Positions 43,422 to 48,645 of a stretch of DNA of 48,645 nucleotides are shown here, one piece after another (positions within the stretch are counted from its first letter, which is position 1; every line of letters starts with the position of its first letter). The position numbers were made by a program, and so were the translations under genes. Under the pieces are notes generated by a model. The model was given only the letters and a program-made list of their open reading frames with translations, did not search any database and was not told where the DNA came from. The DNA is from Colivivens sp963626085 (GTDB taxonomy: Bacteria > Bacteroidota > Bacteroidia > Bacteroidales > Bacteroidaceae), in NCBI GenBank assembly GCA_963626085.1, contig CAVFVJ010000041.1, positions 1-48,645 of the forward strand, read 5' to 3'.

Positions 43422-46145
43422 ATGAGTCAAAAAAGAGTTTATACTTTTGGTAACGGACAGGCTGAAGGTAATGCGAACATGCGTGAGTTGCTAGGTGGCA
43501 AAGGTGCCAACCTTGCTGAGATGAACCTGATTGGCGTACCAGTTCCTCCTGGTTTCACCATCACAACAGATACTTGTAACGAGTATTACAAAGTAGGTCA
43601 GGAAGAGATTGTAAAACAACTCAATGATGATGTTGAGAAAGCGGTTAAACACATCGAAGACCTCATGAACTGCAAGTTCGGAGATGCAAAAAACCCACTT
43701 CTTGTATCAGTACGCTCTGGAGCCCGCGCTTCTATGCCTGGCATGATGGACACCATCCTCAACCTCGGACTAAACGATACCGTAGCTGAAGGAATGGTAG
43801 CGAAAACCAACAATCCACACTTCGTATACGATTCATACCGTCGTTTCGTACAGATGTACGGTGATGTGGTTCTTGGAATGAAACCAGTAAACAAGGAAGA
43901 TATCGACCCGTTCGAGGCTATTATCGAAGAGGTTAAGAAGGAACAGGGTGTGGAGCTCGACAAGGACCTCTCTGTTGAGTCACTGCAAAAACTGGTAAAA
44001 CTGTTCAAGGAAGCCATCAAGAAGCAGACAGGCACCGACTTCCCCGACGACCCAATCGAGCAGCTCTGGGGAGCCATCTGTGCCGTGTTCCGCAGTTGGA
44101 TGAATGAGCGTGCTATCCTTTACCGTAAGATGGAAGGGATTCCAGACGAATGGGGAACAGCAGTGTCTGTCATGGCAATGGTGTTCGGAAACATGGGTGA
44201 TACATCTGCAACTGGCGTTTGCTTCTCACGCGATGCCGCAACTGGCGAGAACCTGTTCAGTGGTGAATACCTCATCAACGCACAGGGAGAGGATGTCGTG
44301 GCAGGTATACGCACACCTCAGCAGATTACCAAAATCGGTTCACAGCGTTGGGCTGAACGTGCTGGCATCCCTGAGAACGAGCGCGCAAGCAAATATCCTT
44401 CTATGGAGGAAGCGATGCCTGAACTCTACAAGCAGTTGGATGAGTTACAGACCAAATTGGAAAACCACTACCATGACATGCAGGACATGGAATTCACTGT
44501 ACAGGAAGGCAAGTTGTGGTTCCTCCAAACCCGTAACGGAAAGCGTACTGGTACTGCGATGGTGAAAATTGCAATGGACTTGCTCAAGGAAGGTCAGATT
44601 GACGAGAAGACCGCCCTCCTCCGTTGCGAGCCACAAAAACTCGATGAGTTGCTCCACCCAGTATTCGACCAGAAGGCTCTGAAGCAGGCAAAGGTCATCA
44701 CCCAGGGTCTGCCTGCATCTCCAGGTGCAGCATGTGGACAGATTGTGTTCCATGCAGACGATGCTGAAGCATGGCACAAGGACGGACATAAAGTGATTAT
44801 GGTACGTATAGAGACTTCTCCTGAAGACCTCGCAGGTATGGCAAGTGCTGAAGGTATCCTCACCGCTCGCGGAGGTATGACTTCACACGCTGCTGTCGTT
44901 GCCCGTGGTATGGGTAAGTGCTGTGTATCTGGAGCCGGAGCCATCAATGTAAACTACAAGAACAAGACTGTAGAGATTGAAGGTGTCACATATAAGGAAG
45001 GCGACTATCTCTCACTGAACGGATCTACCGGACAGGTATACGCTGGTGAAGTGCCTACCAAGGCTGCAGAACTGAGCGGAGACTTCAAGGAACTGATGGA
45101 TTTGTGCGACAAGTACACTAAGATGGAAGTGCGCACCAATGCCGATACCCCACATGATGCAGAGGTTGCCCGTGCATTCGGAGCTAAGGGAATCGGACTC
45201 ACACGTACAGAGCACATGTTCTTCGAGGACAAGAAGATTGTGGCAATGCGCGAGATGATTCTTGCCAGTGACGTGAAGGGACGTGAGAAGGCACTTGCCA
45301 AACTTCTCCCATATCAGAAGGACGATTTCTACGGCATACTGAAGACTATGGACGGTCTGCCAGTGAACATACGTCTGCTCGACCCACCACTCCACGAGTT
45401 CGTTCCACACGACCTTGAGGGTCAGAAGACCATGGCAAAGGAAATGGGTGTCAGCGTTGAGGAAATCCAGAAGCGCGTGAACTCCCTTGCAGAGAACAAT
45501 CCGATGCTCGGCCACCGTGGTTGTCGCCTCGGCATCACCTTCCCGGAAATCACAGCTATGCAGACTCGCGCCATCCTCGGTGCAGCATGTCAGTTGAAGA
45601 AGGAAGGCTACAACCCACATCCGGAGATCATGGTTCCTCTTGTAGGTATCCTCTACGAGTTGAAGCAACAGAAGGAAGTCATCTTGAAGACTGCCAAGGA
45701 AGTGTTCGCTGAGGAAGGCATCGAGGTAGAGTTCGAGATTGGCACAATGATTGAGACTCCACGCGCTGCCCTCACCGCAGGCAGGATTGCCACTGAGGCA
45801 GAGTACTTCTCATTCGGAACCAACGACCTCACACAGATGACATTCGGTTATTCACGTGACGACATCGCATCATTCCTCCCAGCTTACCTAGAGAAGAAGA
45901 TTCTGAAGGTAGACCCGTTCCAGGTTCTTGACCGCAACGGTGTCGGTCAGTTGATAAAGATGGCAGTAGAGAATGGCCGCAAGGTTCGTGCAAACCTCCG
46001 CACAGGTATCTGCGGTGAGCACGGAGGCGAGCCTTCATCCGTCAAGTTCTGCGCCAAGATTGGCATGAACTATGCATCATGTTCGCCATTCCGAGTGCCA
46101 ATAGCACGTCTTGCAGCGGCACAGGCCGAGATTGAGGAAAAGTGA
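43422..46145 (+). CDS. ppdK: pyruvate, phosphate dikinase
   Basis: Interconverts pyruvate, ATP and phosphate with PEP, AMP and PPi, a central reversible step in anaerobes. 907 residues: N-terminal ATP-grasp (GGKGANLAEM near the start, SVRSGARASMPGMMDT), the swivelling phosphohistidine domain with GGMTSHAAVVARGMG (catalytic His), and the C-terminal PEP-binding barrel with LGHRGCRLGI, FGTNDLTQMTFGYSRDD and the CGEHGGEPSSV catalytic Cys. Its own promoter and terminator make it monocistronic. Codon use is strongly biased towards GAG, AAG and CTC, suggesting high expression. Confidence 0.97.
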   Translation: MSQKRVYTFGNGQAEGNANMRELLGGKGANLAEMNLIGVPVPPGFTITTDTCNEYYKVGQEEIVKQLNDDVEKAVKHIEDLMNCKFGDAKNPLLVSVRSGARASMPGMMDTILNLGLNDTVAEGMVAKTNNPHFVYDSYRRFVQMYGDVVLGMKPVNKEDIDPFEAIIEEVKKEQGVELDKDLSVESLQKLVKLFKEAIKKQTGTDFPDDPIEQLWGAICAVFRSWMNERAILYRKMEGIPDEWGTAVSVMAMVFGNMGDTSATGVCFSRDAATGENLFSGEYLINAQGEDVVAGIRTPQQITKIGSQRWAERAGIPENERASKYPSMEEAMPELYKQLDELQTKLENHYHDMQDMEFTVQEGKLWFLQTRNGKRTGTAMVKIAMDLLKEGQIDEKTALLRCEPQKLDELLHPVFDQKALKQAKVITQGLPASPGAACGQIVFHADDAEAWHKDGHKVIMVRIETSPEDLAGMASAEGILTARGGMTSHAAVVARGMGKCCVSGAGAINVNYKNKTVEIEGVTYKEGDYLSLNGSTGQVYAGEVPTKAAELSGDFKELMDLCDKYTKMEVRTNADTPHDAEVARAFGAKGIGLTRTEHMFFEDKKIVAMREMILASDVKGREKALAKLLPYQKDDFYGILKTMDGLPVNIRLLDPPLHEFVPHDLEGQKTMAKEMGVSVEEIQKRVNSLAENNPMLGHRGCRLGITFPEITAMQTRAILGAACQLKKEGYNPHPEIMVPLVGILYELKQQKEVILKTAKEVFAEEGIEVEFEIGTMIETPRAALTAGRIATEAEYFSFGTNDLTQMTFGYSRDDIASFLPAYLEKKILKVDPFQVLDRNGVGQLIKMAVENGRKVRANLRTGICGEHGGEPSSVKFCAKIGMNYASCSPFRVPIARLAAAQAEIEEK

Positions 46146-46170
46146 ACAGAACGTTGAATATAAACGAGTT

Positions 46171-46211
46171 AAGCGGTAAAGTCTTACAGATTAAGGCTTT
46201 ACCGCTTTTCA
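46171..46211 (+). terminator. rho-independent terminator of ppdK
   Basis: A perfect 11-bp stem 46171-46181/46197-46207 with an inner CTTA/TAAG pairing, then a T-rich tail. Confidence 0.88.
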
Positions 46212-46268
46212 TTTGCACTTGATTCACGTACACTCCAACATGCAGAACAGGCAGAATAAACGGAAAAT

Positions 46269-46319
46269 GTTTACACTATGTTTGACACCTCAAAGGGGCA
46301 TGTTTACACGTGTTTACAC
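46269..46319 (+). repeat. GTTTACAC direct repeats
   Basis: GTTTACAC occurs at 46269, 46302 and 46312, with a near copy TGTTTGACAC at 46279. They lie just before the MuF toxin gene, between the ppdK terminator and the change in base composition. They could be a regulator's binding sites or part of an insertion junction. The rest of 46212-46397 shows no separate gene. Confidence 0.45.
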
Positions 46320-46397
46320 CAGTGTTTTCAGTGAGTTACGAAACGAGACAAAAGCTGCTACGAAGGTGACGACAGCTTCTTCTTCGACGACTACGGC

Positions 46398-48485
46398 ATG
46401 GCATCCGTCCAGATGGAGTCGCTCCAGCAGGAAATGGCAGACCTTCTCACCGCCAACATCAAGAACGGTGACAGGTATTCGTGGAACATCTCCGCAAAGA
46501 AGATGTCAGCCCTCATGGAATGGGTCAGCAGCTATGCATCCATTCCCGATTCCAAGATGGAGAAGTGGACGGACGCACTGTCCGACAGCCTTGACTCCTA
46601 CAGTACGAAGAGGGCAAAGAAGCTCTCCCCGAGGGTGTGGGACTTGTCGGAGCAATTCCGGCAGGAGATAGAGCTGTCCGTGGAGGCGGCAATGGAGGAG
46701 GGCATGAGCGCGGACGACCTGTCAATGGTAGTTCGCAAGTACCTCAAGGAGCCGGAGCGTCTGTTCCGCAGGGTGAGGGACAAGTCCGGGGTTTTGCGCC
46801 TGTCCAAGGCGGCAAAGGCGTACCATCCCGGCGCCGGCATCTACCGCAGCAGCTACAAGAACGCACGGAGGATGACCGTCACGGAGATAAACGCTGCATA
46901 CCGGGAGGCGGACCACCTCAGATGGAAGACCCTGCCGTTCGTCAAGGGCGTGGAGATAAGGCTCACGGATTCACGGCACGTCCCCGACATCTGTGACGAC
47001 CTCAAGGGAGTCTACCCGAAGGACTTCAAGTTCACCGGGTGGCATCCGTGGTGCAGGTGCTATGCAGTCCCCGTGCTTCCGTCCGTGGAGGAGTTCGGGG
47101 ACTGGGACGGAGAGAGCGGCTTTCCCGACGAGGTGACGGACACGCCCGAAGCTTTCGACAAGTGGGTGGCGGACAACAGGGAGCGGATAGAGAACGCCAA
47201 GGCCATGCCGTCCTTCCTCGACGACAACAGGAAGTTCTGGGAAGGGAAGAAGGCCAGCGGCAAGGAGGACGGTCTTGAGACCGTGGCAAAGGCGGTCGGT
47301 GTGGAGGTCGGAAAGCCGATGACGTTTGAGGAGGCTGACATGAAGCACCCGAATCCACATTACAATAAAGGCGGAATGTACGCCTCCAACTGCCAAAGTA
47401 CAGCGGTCGCATACGAGCTGCGCAGACGGGGGCTTCCTGTAGAAGCCTTCGGCAACAATAAGACGGAATGGTATATGCCATACGAACTTGGCAAACGGCC
47501 GGAGGCTGCATGGGTCACAAAAGAGGGAACAATCCCGACTCCGAAGATAGTAAAGGACAAGATAAATGCAGCATCGCTCGGAGATTCGATGAAGGAAGAA
47601 GGACGCTATCAGTTATGGTTCAACTGGAATGGGCAGAACAAAGGACATGTCATCACTGCCGAAAGGCTTGCCGATGGTTCTCTCCGCTATTACGATGCCC
47701 AAAGCGGAAAGTCTGCATCCGATTTTCTGTTTGATTTTGCCCGACTGGACACAGCTGAGGGCGTGTGCATCTTGAAGATGGACGGACTCAGACCCAACGA
47801 AAACCTGATGAACGGCATCGTGAAAGCTGCCAAGTCAAAAGCGAAAGCACCAAAAATGACGATGGAGCAAATATCGCGGTGGCTGGAAAACGCTCAAGGG
47901 GCTTCGTCGTTCATGGGCGACTTTGAACCATATTCGGACGAGATTCTCAAGCGTCTGAAAGACTGCAAGACAAAGGCACAGAGAAACAATCTTCTCGAAA
48001 GTGTGGCACATGGAAAGAATGCGACAACTATAAACGATAACGGAAAGGCTTTCACAGCGTACTACCAAAAGCACCGCTCAATGAAAGGAAACGCATGGAA
48101 GAACACAAAGCAGATGGCGATAGACCTTAATAACGGAGGAATATCTGTCTGCTTCTTGCCGGAGTATGAAGATAAGATTTCCGCAGATGCCATCGTTAAG
48201 GTTGAAGGCTCTTGGAGATTGGCAGACTTTAAATGTTCTCAGTCTGTCAAATCAAACACAATAGCAACAGACGTCAAACATGCTTTTGAACAAGCAGAAA
48301 TTTGTATACTTAAAGTAACAAACGCAGATAAAGGCATAATCTGTGATGTGCTTGATTACCTGAAACGCAAAAACATTAAGATGAATGGATTCACTTTCGT
48401 AAACAAATTCGGTAAATGCAAGAATATCACAAAAGAAGAAATAAAAAGAGAAAAGTATCGAGGTTTATTAAAAGGCTTCTTTTAA
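46398..48485 (+). CDS. MuF-type polymorphic toxin: phage head-protein domain, papain-like domain, nuclease-like C-terminus
   Basis: 695 residues. Residues about 1-240 resemble the Mu gpF head-morphogenesis domain, ending in HPWCRC (216-221). Residues about 300-455 fit a papain-fold (Tox-PL-type) deamidase/protease domain with C332 (ASNCQSTAVAYELRRRG), H417 (GHVITAERL) and D433 (YYDAQSGK). Residues about 480-695 are a second, different domain with D597, then D610-x-K612 (WRLADFK), like restriction-fold toxin nucleases; weaker call. The 5' three-quarters is GC-rich, the last 700 bases clearly AT-richer, so the tail looks newly joined. The frame stays open 63 bases upstream of the ATG (to a TGA at 46332), and no other phage gene is present: an orphan or decayed prophage gene. 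No immunity gene is visible in the window. Confidence 0.75.
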   Translation: MASVQMESLQQEMADLLTANIKNGDRYSWNISAKKMSALMEWVSSYASIPDSKMEKWTDALSDSLDSYSTKRAKKLSPRVWDLSEQFRQEIELSVEAAMEEGMSADDLSMVVRKYLKEPERLFRRVRDKSGVLRLSKAAKAYHPGAGIYRSSYKNARRMTVTEINAAYREADHLRWKTLPFVKGVEIRLTDSRHVPDICDDLKGVYPKDFKFTGWHPWCRCYAVPVLPSVEEFGDWDGESGFPDEVTDTPEAFDKWVADNRERIENAKAMPSFLDDNRKFWEGKKASGKEDGLETVAKAVGVEVGKPMTFEEADMKHPNPHYNKGGMYASNCQSTAVAYELRRRGLPVEAFGNNKTEWYMPYELGKRPEAAWVTKEGTIPTPKIVKDKINAASLGDSMKEEGRYQLWFNWNGQNKGHVITAERLADGSLRYYDAQSGKSASDFLFDFARLDTAEGVCILKMDGLRPNENLMNGIVKAAKSKAKAPKMTMEQISRWLENAQGASSFMGDFEPYSDEILKRLKDCKTKAQRNNLLESVAHGKNATTINDNGKAFTAYYQKHRSMKGNAWKNTKQMAIDLNNGGISVCFLPEYEDKISADAIVKVEGSWRLADFKCSQSVKSNTIATDVKHAFEQAEICILKVTNADKGIICDVLDYLKRKNIKMNGFTFVNKFGKCKNITKEEIKREKYRGLLKGFF

Positions 48486-48486
48486 C

Positions 48487-48524
48487 ACACAAAGAAAGGA
48501 GAGGTTACCCCCTCCTACTTGTGT
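48487..48524. other. hairpin after the MuF toxin gene
   Basis: ACACAAAG (48487-48494) pairs with CTTGTGT (48518-48524) with one bulge, extended by GGAGAGG with CCCCTCC (one mismatch). No T run follows on either strand, so a terminator role is uncertain. Confidence 0.45.
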
Positions 48525-48593
48525 CTCCTTGGCTTAACATCCATCTCATGCGTATGGCATCACGACCTAGAGACTGGTGGTCCTTGACCGGTG

Positions 48594-48623
48594 CAAATTT
48601 ACGAACAAAAACAATACAAACAA
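48594..48623 (-). promoter_or_regulatory. leftward promoter at window end
   Basis: Minus strand TTGT (48620-48623), about 18 bases, TAAATTTG (48594-48601). It would transcribe towards the toxin's 3' end and the hairpin at 48487-48524. Only a 14-codon frame (48505-48549, minus) fits in between, too short to call; a small antisense RNA is equally possible. Confidence 0.4.
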
Positions 48624-48645
48624 GAAAATGAAGCGAAAAATTTTG

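Noticed and set aside
45012..45668. 218-codon minus-strand frame inside ppdK
   Set aside because: Shadow of a strongly codon-biased gene; no motif or upstream promoter.
1..48645. tRNA, rRNA and intact insertion sequences
   Set aside because: No cloverleaf-like block with a TTCRA arm, no rRNA core motifs and no transposase gene were found on reading either strand.

Overview
The window looks like a chromosomal segment of a Bacteroidales bacterium, most likely Prevotellaceae. Evidence: most transcription units start behind the Bacteroidetes-type promoter (TTTG or TTG, 19-21 bases, TAnnTTTG); Shine-Dalgarno sites are scarce; two secreted proteins end in type IX secretion (T9SS) sorting-like tails; and several families are typical of the group (DUF3256, DUF1846 protein, GH43, M6 protease, CotH/lamin-tail protein, GGGtGRT protein). 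No rRNA, tRNA, CRISPR array or intact insertion sequence was found.

Layout. 1-285: 3' end of an AAA-ATPase/PD-(D/E)XK protein. 396-5840 (minus): branched-chain amino acid operon ilvD-ilvB-ilvN-ilvC behind one promoter, with a 26-base minisatellite between ilvN and ilvC. 6010-9201: GH43 arabinanase fused to an SGNH esterase, a double carboxymuconolactone-decarboxylase protein, and a cupin lipoprotein. 9202-9808: gene-free, with twin REP-like hairpins, a MITE-like inverted repeat and an orphan promoter. 9809-16796 (minus): surface-glycan cluster (DUF3256 protein, two GT2 glycosyltransferases, a YczE-like membrane protein, manC, guaD, a flippase). 16899-20414 (plus): a MATE exporter fused to a PAP2 phosphatase, then an EamA transporter. 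20420-26702 (minus): PcrA/UvrD helicase, a small secreted protein, KDPG aldolase, KDG kinase, M6 protease. 26703-27254: gene-free, with a candidate structured RNA and a C12 tract. 27255-29587 (minus): GH25 lysozyme and DUF1846 protein. 29891-36010 (plus): glycan-initiating sugar transferase, an outer-membrane protein and rfbA-rfbD-rfbC-rfbB for dTDP-L-rhamnose. 36188-43154 (minus): GGGtGRT protein, NifU-like scaffold, aquaporin Z, and a giant CotH/lamin-tail secreted protein. 43422-46145 (plus): ppdK. 46398-48485 (plus): an orphan MuF polymorphic toxin with a papain-like domain and a nuclease-like C-terminus.

How it fits together. The sugar transferase, rhamnose genes, manC, GTs and flippase can build and export a surface polysaccharide containing rhamnose and possibly GDP-mannose-derived sugar. 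GH43 and the KDG/KDPG pair fit pectin and arabinan use. ilv genes and ppdK are core metabolism.

Most notable: (i) the MuF two-toxin-domain gene, whose base composition and codon style change along its length; (ii) a candidate ~190-nt structured RNA with its own promoter, an 11-bp closing stem and a T5 end; (iii) four unrelated genes whose last codons and stop codon are echoed in tandem just downstream; (iv) paired hairpins with compensatory base changes near a MITE-like repeat; (v) the in-frame MATE-PAP2 fusion with a buried signal-peptide-like segment. All calls rest on reading the sequence and remembered family motifs; no database search was run.
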